Assembly: GCF_910592395.1 (NCBI RefSeq)
Contig: NC_088312.1
Coordinates: 9,734,001 to 9,798,000, forward strand
Origin: Lineus longissimus
Lineage: Eukaryota; Nemertea; Pilidiophora; Heteronemertea; Lineidae
Length of the DNA stretch: 64,000 bases
Reading direction: 5' to 3'
A program made the translations under genes and the position numbers. Of the stretch, positions 26,485 through 36,530 are shown in pieces. Each line of letters opens with the position of its first letter. The first letter of the stretch is position 1. The notes beneath the pieces were generated by a model. The model was not told the origin of the DNA and searched no databases. It was given only the letters and a program-made list of their open reading frames with translations.

Positions 26485-29091
26485 AATCAGATTGTCTCAA
26501 AGACAGTATGTTGTTCTCTTCAAAGGCTGAGATGCACTGGATAAGGAGCACCCTACTCAGGTTGTCTTACGTACTGGACGAGAACTAACTATTCAAGTTG
26601 TCTCAAAGACATTAGAAGGTTGTTCTCTTCAAAGTGCGAGATGTACTAGACGAGGGGATCCGTCTTCAGCTTGTCTAAAAGACAGGTTGTTCTCAGAAGG
26701 TGAGATGTCAAGGATGAGGAATTCCGTGTTCAGGTTGTCTCAAAGACAGTAGGTCGCGCTCCTCAATAGTAGACTTATCCTGGATGAGAAGCTCCGTATT
26801 AAGGGTGTCTCGAAGGCAGTAGGCTGATCTCTTCAAAGGGCGAGATGTCCTGGATGAGGAGTTCCGTATTCAGGGTGTCTCAAAGATAGTAGACTGTTCT
26901 CTTCAAATGCTGAGATGTGCAGGATGTGGAGCTCCGTATTAAGGGTGTCCCAAAGGCAGTAGGTTGTTCTCTTCAAAGGGCGAGATGTCTTCGAAAAAGA
27001 GCTCCGTATTCAGGGTGTCTCAAAGACAGTAGGTTGTTCTCTTCAAAGGGCGAGATGTCCTCGACAAGGCGCTCCGTATTCAGGGTGTCTCAAAGACAAT
27101 AAGTTGTTCTCTTCAAATGGTGAGATGTTCTGGATGTGGAGCTCCTTATTCAAGTTATTTCAAAGACAGTAGATTGTTCTCTTCAAAGGCTGAGATGTAC
27201 TGGACGAGGAGCTCCCAATTCAGGTTGTCTCAAAGACAGTAGGCTGTTCTCTTCAAAGGGCGAGATGTCCTGGCTGAGGGGCTCCGTATTCACGGTGTCT
27301 GAAAAACTGTAGGTTGTTCTCTTCAAAGGGCGAGATGTTCTCGATAAGGAGCTCCGTATTCAGGGTGTCTCAAAGCCAGTAGGTTGTTCTCTTCAATGGC
27401 TGAGATGTCCTGGATGAGGAGCTCCGTATTCAGGGTGTCTCGAAGACAGTAGGCTGTTCTCTTCAAAGGGCGGGATGTCCTCAATAAGGAGCTCCGTATC
27501 CAGGGAGTCTTAAAAACAATAGGTTGTTCTCTTCAAAGGGCGAGATGTCCTGGATGAGGAGCTAGCTATTCTGGTTGTCTCAAAGACAGTAGGTTATCCT
27601 CTTCAAAGGGTGAGATGTCCTGGATGAGGAGCTCCGTATTCAGGGTGTCTCGAAGACAGTAGGCTGTTCTCTTCAAAGGGCGAGATGTCCTCGATAAGGA
27701 GCTCCGTATCCAGGGTGTCTCAAAGACAGTAGGCTCTTCTCTTCGAAGGGCAAGATTTCCTCAATAAGGAGCTCCGTATTCAGGGTGTCTCAAAGACAGA
27801 AGGCTGTTCTCATCAAAGGGCGAGATGTCCTCGATAATGAGCTCCGTATTCAGGGTGTCTCAAAGACAGTAGGCTGTTCTCTTCAATAGGTGAGTTGTCC
27901 AGGATGAGGAGCTCCCTATTCAAGGCGTTACAAAGACAGTAGGTTGTTCTCTTCAAAGGGCGAGATGTCCTGGCTGAGGAGCTCCGTATTCAGTGTGTCT
28001 GAAAGACATTAGGCTGTTCTCTTCAAAGGGCGAGATGTCCTCGATAAGGAGCTCCGTATTCAGGGTGTCTCGAAGACAGTAGGCTGTTCTCTTCAAAGGC
28101 TGAGATGACCTGGATGAGGAGCTCCGTATTCAGGGTGTCTCAAAGACAGTAGGTTGTTCTCTTGAAAGGGCGAGATGTCCTGGATGAGGAGCTCTGTATT
28201 CAGGGTGTCTCAAAGACAGTAGGCTGTTCTCTTGAAAGGGTGAGATGTCCTGGATGAGGAGTTACCTAGTCTGGTTGTCTCAAAGACAGTAGGTTGTTCT
28301 CTTCAAAGGGGGAGATTTCCTCGATAAGGAGCTCCCCTATCAGGATTTCTCAAAGACAGTAGGTTATTCTGTTCAAAGGGTGAGATGTCCTGGATGAGGA
28401 GCTACGTATTCAGGTTGTCTCAAAGATAGTAGGTTGTTCTCTTCAAAGGGCGAGATGTCCTCGATAAGGAGCCCCGTATTCAGGGTGTCTCAAAGATAGT
28501 AGGTTGTTCTCTTCAAAGGGCGAGATGTCCCGGATGAGGAGCTCCATATTCAGTTTGACTCAAAGACAGAAGGTTGTTCTCTTCTATAGGTGAGTTGTCC
28601 AGGATAAGGAGGTCCCTATTCAAGGCGTCTCAAAAACAATAGGTTGTTCTCTTCAAAGGGCGAGATGTCCTCGATAAGGAGCTCCGTATTCAGGGCCTCT
28701 CAAAGACAGTAGGTTGTTCTCTTCAAAGGGTGAGATGTACTGGACGAGGAGCTCCATATTCAGTTTGACTCAAAGACAGAAGGTTGTTCTCTTCTATAGG
28801 TGAGTTGTCCAGGATAAGGAGGTCCCTATTCAAGGCGTGTCAAAAAAATAGGTTGTTCTCTTCAAAGGGCGAGATGTCCTGGATGCGGAGCTCCGTATTC
28901 AGGGCCTCTCAAAGACAGTAGGTTGTTCTCTTCAAAGGGTGAGATGTACTGGACGAGGAGCTCCCTATTCAGGTTGTGTCAAAGACAGTAGGTTGTTCTC
29001 TTCAAAAGGGGAGATGTCCTCGACAAGGAGCTCCGTATTCAGGATTTCTCAAAGACAGTAGGTTGTTCTCTTCAAAGGCTGAGATGTTCTG
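26485..29091 (-). repeat. 70-bp satellite array 2 (about 37 units), inverted relative to array 1
   Basis: The units are the reverse complement of array 1: GGTGTCTCAAAGACAGTAGG, then TTGTTCTCTTCAAAGGGCGA, then GATGAGGAGCTCCGTATTCA, with a 70-bp period. Most units carry CGAGATG and GTATTC where array 1 has CTCACCC and GAATAGG, so each array has its own sub-consensus. A local three-unit higher-order copy is visible: GCTCCATATTCAGTTTGACT at 28541 recurs at 28751. Occasional units are a few bases short (around 28840). Confidence 0.95.
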
Positions 29092-31078
29092 TAATTGTCA
29101 TATTATGACCTTTCTCGGGTATGAATACACTCATCATACGAGTGTGGACCAATCAGTCGTCACTTAGTTTTAAAAATTTCATGTTAGAACTTATGCCACG
29201 AACTACAACGCGAATCCGTCCCAGATTAATCTGAGCCAAGAGTTTATTTTCCATCCTCATCGATATTTTCGAATCGTGTTAAAGTCCGCTGTTTTTTAAT
29301 GCGGCGAAAGGCGCATTTCACAATGAACAAAAGACAACTGAATGGATACTCCAATAGGCAACCTCAGCTGTAAGAAGATCGGCGGTTTTTTTCAAGAGTC
29401 AATATGACACATTTCATGGATATGCAACCCGATACACAATGAACGGTGGGCTATAGATATTTTTTAATACTGAAAGCAGGGTTTCTTATGACACAGCTTC
29501 ACCAGAGAACATTTCCGTAACACCTTATCAGGTTAGTAAAGCCTAGCTGCATCATGGCATGGTTGCCGCATCTCAGCCACTGCGCGAAGGACATATAGCA
29601 ACTTCGCTCATTTCATCCCATCCAAAGACTGATGAAGTACTATTATAGTACAATTGTACACGAATTGGAGACATAGGAAGTTGAATAAGAGGCCGGCGAT
29701 GATATCACTGGTTTTGTTTAATTGCCAAAGATGCTACCCTACCAGCGCCAGCAGACACGTGAAACGAGGAGACATTGCCTATTCCGACATCATTGTGCTA
29801 TTGCCTAAAGTTCTGACTCTCCGCCCTCTATCAAGACGCGAGCAAGATATGCTAGTGAGTATTATCTTATGACCGCGATGGAGCCACGTTTTGACAGCAA
29901 AACCATCAATGGGACTGGTTTTTAGTCTGTTTCAAGACTGGTTTTAGGACGGACTGTGCCAATTGAGATATATTTTGTTCTCCTGTCTCATTGGACGAAT
30001 CTCTCAGGGTAACGTGTACCAGTCTATGCACCATAGGCAATACCACACAAGAACTATTCCGAAGCGAACAACGGATTGAGTGTAACAGAAACCATTGGCT
30101 CGGGAGTGGAGAGAGGGAGATTTCGGAAATGCCCGTCAACGCACTTGAGGAACATTTTGCAGCGTGTAAAAGACGCTGATGGGGAGTTGCGAATTAAAGG
30201 CTTCTTTGACGCCCACGCCACGGTAACAAAATCAAGAAGTACCGCACGAGCACTTTCCGCGATGACACCAATGACATTTATTGTTTGGGTTCATTGAGAG
30301 AGAGTGCAAATGCGCGCTTCATCCGTATCCTCTGGTGGGTGTCCATGGTGCCTAAAGTCCACTTCACCTAACTTGGCCGGCGATACGTCACCGTTTAAAG
30401 CCAACACAGTCTCAGGGTATCTTATCTTTCGGAATCGCCAGGCAAGGAATGTTAATTCGCCATCACTTTTATTGTGCAGATCCGAAGTAACATCTCTTGT
30501 CGCAACAATCGTTTTTCTAAATCGCATCCGAAGCGCTTCTCTGCGCACTTCGCTTCGCCAGATCCATGCACCAGGTATATGCTAAAGTTGCGACAAGTCA
30601 GTGTTATTTCTGACCAATGGAAACGGAAATGGAATTTTCTACATGTTCTAAGTGTTAATTCGGGGGACGTTAGCAACGAATCGGCCCGCATCTGCAATCC
30701 CGCCTTCAGGTTCTACTAATGAAAATAGCAGACCCTGCGATCGAGATTGCAAGGTGACCCCAAAATACGTCAAAAGGCGGGTCCCTGGCAGTTTTCTCGA
30801 TGATTTGATTGTGACATCTGTGCTTTTGGCCAGTGTTCTTAGCGCCGTCTCCTACAGTAGAATGCTCAATTGGTTTGTCTTCAAAACGTCTAAGAGAACG
30901 GAACAATTCATTTACGCGGAATTTCGCTAAACATGTTGCATAGGCCGTCAATAAGGATGTGAGATTGTCCGTTAAAATCACTCGAATCATCCATAAGCGC
31001 AGTCTGGGGTGTCATTTGTCGTCACTTAGTCCGACCTTTTAGGTAGCGGTATCAGGGTACAGGACTCAAGTCAGTGAA
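29092..31078. other. intergenic upstream of GPCR gene
   Basis: No supported exon. The segment from 29900 to 30990 has many overlapping short open frames on both strands, none with splice signals or recognisable motifs. It is the likely promoter region of the GPCR gene. Confidence 0.4.
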
Positions 31079-32134
31079 ATGGCGACTGGACGAATATTTG
31101 GCGGAAATTTGACCAAATGCGTTGTCTCTGGTGACACGTGTCCTGGTGATCTTATGACCACACAGGGTCGTGCCATCACCGAGTACACAGAATTGCTTGG
31201 GTACCTGCAATCCATCTACAATGCCTATAACTTGTACTTTCCACCCATTTTGATCCTCTTCGGCATCTTTGGTAACATTCTGTCTCTCTGTGTCCTCAAT
31301 CAGCCGAGCTACCGGAAGACATCCACTGGTTTCTACATGATAGCGTTAGCCATAAGCGATCTAAACTTGGTCTCAAATTGCCTTATACATCACTACCTAC
31401 GAAGGAACTTCGGTCCTGTCGTCGTGAACGGGCCATTTTGTCGTTCATTACTCTTCTTCTTGTTCGGCGGAGACAAGTTTTCGGCATGGCTCATCCTCTT
31501 TATGTCAATAGATCGAATGATTGCTGTAGTTTTCCCCTTGAAAGCACCAGTACTCTGTGCAAAGTTTCGAGCGAAAGTTTTAGTCGCCACTTTTACCGTG
31601 GTCAACTTAATTCGGTGTACCCCTGGCGTCATTTGGGGGGAACCGCAATACCGTAGAGCATACGACTACTGGAGTTGTGACATTGTCCTTGAAGAGCGAC
31701 AGTACGAGAAAATATATTATCTCCACTCTCTAATAATTGACCAGTGGCTGTTATTTCTGCTTGTTTTAGCCGCAAATTTACAAATATCATTCACTTTGGC
31801 TCGCAGTAGTAGACGCCGAAAGAAGATGCTCAGTGATCACAGGGAGAGAATGACGAAAAAGGAAGGGTCTTTAACCGCCATGTTATTGGCGAACTCATTC
31901 GCTTTCGTTTTCTTTTGGATTCCATATCAGATAGATTACTTCTTTTGGAGATATTTTTTTAATCGAAGACTCAGTTATTTCGAATTTCATTTGCGGTTAA
32001 TGAGCTGGAACACAGCCTATGTTATAAGTTACATCAACCCAACTATTAATTTCTACATCTATTGCCTTAGTTCAAGCAAATTCCGCAAGGAGGCAACAGA
32101 ATTACTTTCATGGAGAAAATTAAAGAAATTCTAA
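31079..32134 (+). CDS. Single-exon rhodopsin-family GPCR, peptide-receptor type, 351 aa
   Basis: The protein should be a plasma-membrane seven-helix receptor coupling to G proteins. Seven hydrophobic segments are visible. Landmarks: N66 (GIFGNILSL) in TM1, D94 (LAISDLN) in TM2, C121 and C200 for the extracellular disulphide, D145-R146-M147 in place of DRY, W280-x-P282 in TM6, and N324-F-Y-I-Y328 in TM7 in place of NPxxY. N10-L-T is an extracellular glycosylation site. The third inner loop is very basic (SSRRRKKM). The DRM and NFxxY variants resemble invertebrate neuropeptide-receptor-like families such as FMRFamide-receptor relatives. The ligand cannot be read from the sequence. The start context is GAAATGG. 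A polyadenylation signal lies at 32717. Confidence 0.92.
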   Translation: MATGRIFGGNLTKCVVSGDTCPGDLMTTQGRAITEYTELLGYLQSIYNAYNLYFPPILILFGIFGNILSLCVLNQPSYRKTSTGFYMIALAISDLNLVSNCLIHHYLRRNFGPVVVNGPFCRSLLFFLFGGDKFSAWLILFMSIDRMIAVVFPLKAPVLCAKFRAKVLVATFTVVNLIRCTPGVIWGEPQYRRAYDYWSCDIVLEERQYEKIYYLHSLIIDQWLLFLLVLAANLQISFTLARSSRRRKKMLSDHRERMTKKEGSLTAMLLANSFAFVFFWIPYQIDYFFWRYFFNRRLSYFEFHLRLMSWNTAYVISYINPTINFYIYCLSSSKFRKEATELLSWRKLKKF

Positions 32135-32716
32135 CTCAGCTGAGCTGTTCTGAAGGGTTGTGATAGAGTGGTGCAAAGATACTGCTGTGAACGACTGTAT
32201 TGTTCATAGCCCAGCTTCAATCACTCATGTGATTACCGTAATATTCAGAAAATATTGTACCTGCTCCACCGACCTAATTTGCCTAGATATTGACTCATGA
32301 TTGTATGTAGCTGAAGTAAATAGCACGGTGCTGCACAAGTCAAGTCCTTTAAAGTGGATCTTTTTGCAGTGCTTTTGACAACTTTTCAGAACCGTCTGCA
32401 GCAGATATGCAGTCAAATCACTATAATAAATGATTTGTGATCCAAGGTGAATATAACTACAGAGGAACATTTCACCTGGGAGTCAAGAGTGTGTGGCTTA
32501 TTGTATCCAGATTTGCTGGTTGAACCACATCGACCAGACATAAGAGATTTCAACAAGTGGTTCAAACATTTGGACTGTTGACGAATGTTCCGTCTTAAGA
32601 CAGTTTCAGTCTCAACCTTATTTCGTTTAGTTGTATTTTATATCGCCAGGTGACTCCCCTTACGTTCTGCTTTTTGGTTTAGTGTAAACGAGATGTATAT
32701 CGAACAGTGAGACGAA

Positions 32717-32722
32717 AATAAA
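32717..32722 (+). other. polyadenylation signal AATAAA for GPCR
   Basis: A canonical hexamer lies 583 bp after the GPCR stop. It is 190 bp before the stop codon of the convergent PAN/FG-GAP gene, so the two 3' ends are close or overlap. Confidence 0.5.
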
Positions 32723-32911
32723 GGCCAAAAGCCACGAGAACCAATCGGAAGCAATTTAGTTCATCGGAACAACGAAGTCATTACAACGAACGAATGAATC
32801 TCTTTGAAAATAACTAAGAAATTCTCATGCTATTGTCGTCGACCGCTTCTGAAATCGCCTAGATATGAAAGAACATACAGCCTTTTAAAATGTTTGGTCG
32901 TCCCCGCTATA

Positions 32912-34159
32912 TCATTCCTCATGAGGACTCTCGATCACATCCAAAGAACCATCCTGTCCGTGACACAAGAACAGACTCGGGTATTTCCCGCGGAAATCTC
33001 CCACGTAAATCGTTGAATTCGGATCAGCGCACCAAGTGAAGTTGCCCTCCCACTTCTTTGCATCACTGAAAAAAACGTTGTCATTCTGGCCGAAGAAAAT
33101 GCGCATCTTTCTCTCGGAGCCAGCGCCAGTGATACACACCAAATCTGGGCGTCCATCGCCATCAAAGTGCCCTGAGTCGAGAAATGAACCAAAGGGGCAA
33201 TCGGTTTCTTTCAGAATCTGTCTCTTCTGTGTTAGCGGGAACTTTCTATTGGAATTACCAAACATTGCATCTGTTGATGACTTCCCATGACAAATCAGGT
33301 CGTCGTAGCTATCTCTACCCAAGCTCCGGACGAGTAGACGACCCTCAGTGTTATTTTCTGGTTGACAAAACTCGCGATTGTAACTGCCCTGCTCAGTACT
33401 TCCTACCTTGATGCCAAACAAGAACAGAGTCCCATTCTGATTGTTGCACACTAATTGCATGAACCCGTCGTTTGTAAATCTTCCCAAGTGAGTCGGGCTA
33501 TCGGTCGAAGCCGAACAAAATCCGCTGACTTCGAAAGTGTTTTCGACAAACAGTGTCCAATTCGACATGTGCAAAATGCTCAATGTTTTGTTCTTCAACG
33601 TACGATCATCACAAAAGATATCGGAAAGTTTATCTCCGTTGACATCGCCGATTCTCATGACAGTGTCATGTTCCGAGGGACAGTGTGGGTAATCTAGAAC
33701 TTGCTTTAGCGGTTTAAAGTGTAAGGAAATCTTACCCAATGTCAGGGCGAAGCTCAGTGTTCTTTTGACACCATTGTGGCAGATTAGGTCTGGCTGGTTA
33801 TCATCGTTAACCAACCCGAGATAAACTGTTCCGCCTTCTGAAGGACTACACCAGGGGACAGTGCGTCTTCTTCCTGACAACGCCCACGGTGAAGGTTGCG
33901 AAATGTCACTTTCCTGGCTCAGCATACAACTGTCATTCGCCAGTAGGCTAAAAGCAGCACATTTTACGTCCGCGATACACGCCTGTGCACAAGCCACCTC
34001 TCCCCTGCCAGGGAGAGCCTTAAAATCATGTCCAGAGATTGTAACACCAGTTATTATTTCGTGGTAATCCGCGGCAGAAAGTTCGCTGGCAGCTGCTTTG
34101 CAACTCGTCATGAAAAGAATCGAGAAGGCCGATATCGTAATACCGCATGAACTAAACAT
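32912..34159 (-). CDS. Secreted PAN/apple + six-repeat FG-GAP-like protein, single exon, 415 aa
   Basis: The N-terminus (residues 1-24) is a hydrophobic signal peptide. Residues about 35-82 form a PAN/apple-like module (CAQACIADVKCAAFS, then CML). The rest is six repeats of about 55 residues, each opened by one Cys and closed by a second about 23 later: C104-C127, C160-C183, C215-C238, C265-C290, C321-C342, C377-C399. The second Cys follows an FG-GAP/VCBS-like loop such as GDVNGDKLSDIFC or GHFDGDGRPDLVC, where D-x-N/D-G-D could bind calcium. The repeats probably fold as a six-bladed propeller with one disulphide per blade. The protein is probably extracellular (N-glycosylation motifs such as NWT and NFT) and may bind sugars or matrix. 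It has no intron and converges on the GPCR. I do not recognise a named orthologue. Confidence 0.85.
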   Translation of the reverse strand: MFSSCGITISAFSILFMTSCKAAASELSAADYHEIITGVTISGHDFKALPGRGEVACAQACIADVKCAAFSLLANDSCMLSQESDISQPSPWALSGRRRTVPWCSPSEGGTVYLGLVNDDNQPDLICHNGVKRTLSFALTLGKISLHFKPLKQVLDYPHCPSEHDTVMRIGDVNGDKLSDIFCDDRTLKNKTLSILHMSNWTLFVENTFEVSGFCSASTDSPTHLGRFTNDGFMQLVCNNQNGTLFLFGIKVGSTEQGSYNREFCQPENNTEGRLLVRSLGRDSYDDLICHGKSSTDAMFGNSNRKFPLTQKRQILKETDCPFGSFLDSGHFDGDGRPDLVCITGAGSERKMRIFFGQNDNVFFSDAKKWEGNFTWCADPNSTIYVGDFRGKYPSLFLCHGQDGSLDVIESPHEE

Positions 34160-35393
34160 TTTTGCTTTTCACTAATATTCAACACATCACATCAAAGTAT
34201 ATCCGAGGTCCGTTGAATGATTTAGAACTGTGACATCAGCTAGAAACCACATAAAATGTGTCAGAATTTCAGCTTATCGAAATTCCACCTTTTCGGCAGA
34301 ACGTTTCAGAGAACATAAACCATCACCAGACGATATCCAGAGTCCTCTCGTGAGGCTTCGAATTCGACCAAAAGGACGTTACGCCATTTCACCAGTGCGC
34401 CTGGAAACGTGTGCATTCAACTGCCTCGCACAAGTTACTGACATTGTCATGCCACAAGACTATGATAAGGTGAAGTTCGGATGTGCGAAATCATGAGTTC
34501 AGAATCACGGTGTCCAATCGAAAATATACCGGGTTTTTTTATACCGCGATACCGGAAATCTATTGTCCATACGATACGGTCGGCGGTGTCGATTGGGCGA
34601 CGTGAGAATGGGGCAAATACATACACCTCTGCATTGTCTACTTGTCTGCCAGAGGGCTTTTGTATACTTCTGCGTTGCTGATACCGCGATTTTATGGAGC
34701 TATCTGCGTCAACTTCAGGAAGTTTACGAGAGAAAACTGATTATATTTTCACATGTTGATTTTTCAACTGACATGAAGACACTCGATCGCTGGGTAGATT
34801 TTCACCGAGCACTTTCGCCGTATTGCGCGATTTTGGTGAGAACCAAATCTGCCATGGAATATCCAGTTATGATGTTTTGTCACAATGACGTAACGGTGCT
34901 CATTTAAATGCAATTTGTCGATGTAAACAAATTGCTTAATAACCAGACTCTAATGAAGGATGAGCTCGTATCCTGGGTAGTTGATTGAACAACCTTCTCC
35001 ATATACGTTCCCTTCCTGTTGCTCGATTGACATGTGAATTATATGCTTGTACCCTGGGTGGCTGAACAACATTCTCCATACATGCGCCCGTCTTTTTACT
35101 TATACGCATTAATAAAATGAATGGGAGACTAATCGATCAAACAAACTTCACCGTCTCCTTACAGGTGCCCGTCCTTTTATCAATCAGTTTATTGAAAGAC
35201 ATGTAGATACATGTATAACAGGGTAAGTTTGAAGTGTATGCTTACACCCGTTTCGTGAACAAAATAATATCTTCGGCGCACCAGCTGTAGCTCATTTCAT
35301 TAATGAAGTCCAATGCAAACTGAACACTGTACTATTACGATGCAAGCGCTTCAGCGCAAAAGTCGCCACGACGTTTTTCGTATGAAATTCATG
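34160..35393. other. spacer between PAN/FG-GAP and GT31 genes
   Basis: This holds the 5' region of the PAN/FG-GAP gene and the 3' UTR of the galactosyltransferase. Open frames here lack motifs or splice sites. Confidence 0.4.
35188..35193 (-). other. polyadenylation signal for GT31 gene
   Basis: TTTATT on the plus strand is AATAAA on the minus strand, about 200 nt past the GT31 stop codon. Confidence 0.5.
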
Positions 35394-36530
35394 TTAGCAA
35401 ATGGCTTTGGATGCGTTGGTCATATCTGCCCACATTTGTTTCAGCTGGTCCTGTGTCATCCTTGTCCCTGTGAGTGCTTCCCCTCTGATGACGTCACACA
35501 GTTTTGGCGCCTTACGCATGGCGTCTGTAAAGCCATCATTGCCGAAATGTTCCACAGTACCCAATATTTTTGGTAAAATCCCCGTAATGTACACATCCTC
35601 CAACCAAATAGGTTTCACATATTGTGACGTGTTGTAAAAATCTTTTGCAACTGGTACAGACATTAGATACCCTGCTCCTGGGGTGTAAGGTGGAAAATGA
35701 TCAAAGGGAAACTCTTCAACAGTCGTCAGCCATTTTCCCTTGCGCCGGACCCGAGATTTTGGACTGATCAAACCGATCACATGGCGAGATGGATTCTTGG
35801 CTATCAACAAGTCTAAAATGTAGGGTGTGTTTACAAAAACGTCGTCATCCACCTTCATTAGATATGATGCACCGTGGCAGAATGTTGACGTCCATTTGAG
35901 CGCCATGATGGATTTCAAGGTCAGATTTCTATATGATTCCCTGAAGTCTTCCTGGATAATATCGCCATATTTTGCACTCTCATCTTTCAACTGATTCTCC
36001 CAATATCTATTGTCAGTTTTCGCGTGGAGGAAATAGACATTCACTTTCCTTGAAATATTCCGTAAAGGCCAGTTGTTGGTCACTGAAGCACCGCCCCAAG
36101 TTTTGCGGATAGTCATACGCTTTTCAGCATCCGGGGCGTTTGCCAGCACCATGATCACAAGAAAGGGACTGTCAATAGTACCAAGTGTCCTACACTTGCC
36201 GGGATTGATTAAATAAGTAAAATTGTGTGGATTAATGACACGATCACTGTGCCGGTAAAACAACCTTTCTTTCTCATCGACATTACGCACTTTCGTTGGG
36301 GACGGCTTCTTGACGCTAAATTTTGATTGGCCTTGACCTCCAGATGGTTCGTAAATTCCGGAAGATGCAGAGTATTCTTTGGTAACAGTCGTCTGCTTGA
36401 GATTTCTGCGGAAGTTTTCGCCGTCATTCGGGGAATGCGCCGACAAGGTCATGGCGAGGATCCAAATTAAGGGCACGAAGAGGAGATATCTCAGGAGCCG
36501 CCTCCATTTCTTGGGGAACAAGACAAGCAT
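35394..36530 (-). CDS. Beta-1,3-galactosyltransferase family (GT31), single exon, 378 aa
   Basis: This is a type II Golgi membrane enzyme that would transfer galactose or a related sugar from a UDP donor in beta-1,3 linkage. The short cytosolic tail is basic (KKWRRLLR), followed by a transmembrane anchor at about residues 14-30 and a stem to about 95. GT31 landmarks follow in order: NPGKC (109-113), KRMTIRKTWG (137-146), EDFRESYRNLTLKS (194-207), the metal-binding DDD (228-230) within LMKVDDDVFVN, PPYTPGAGYLMS (280-291) and the catalytic-region ED (311-312) in WLEDVYITG. The length is normal for the family. It has no intron, as in many animal B3GALT genes. Acceptor specificity (B3GALT versus B3GNT) cannot be decided from the motifs. 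Confidence 0.93.
   Translation of the reverse strand: MLVLFPKKWRRLLRYLLFVPLIWILAMTLSAHSPNDGENFRRNLKQTTVTKEYSASSGIYEPSGGQGQSKFSVKKPSPTKVRNVDEKERLFYRHSDRVINPHNFTYLINPGKCRTLGTIDSPFLVIMVLANAPDAEKRMTIRKTWGGASVTNNWPLRNISRKVNVYFLHAKTDNRYWENQLKDESAKYGDIIQEDFRESYRNLTLKSIMALKWTSTFCHGASYLMKVDDDVFVNTPYILDLLIAKNPSRHVIGLISPKSRVRRKGKWLTTVEEFPFDHFPPYTPGAGYLMSVPVAKDFYNTSQYVKPIWLEDVYITGILPKILGTVEHFGNDGFTDAMRKAPKLCDVIRGEALTGTRMTQDQLKQMWADMTNASKAIC

Noticed and set aside
26917-27102. Open frame inside satellite array 2
   Set aside because: The 70-bp unit shifts frame at each copy and the open run comes from repeat sequence alone.
29900-30990. Many overlapping open frames on both strands upstream of the GPCR gene
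   Set aside because: None shows a domain, signal peptide or consistent splice sites. They are explained by a locally lower stop-codon density.
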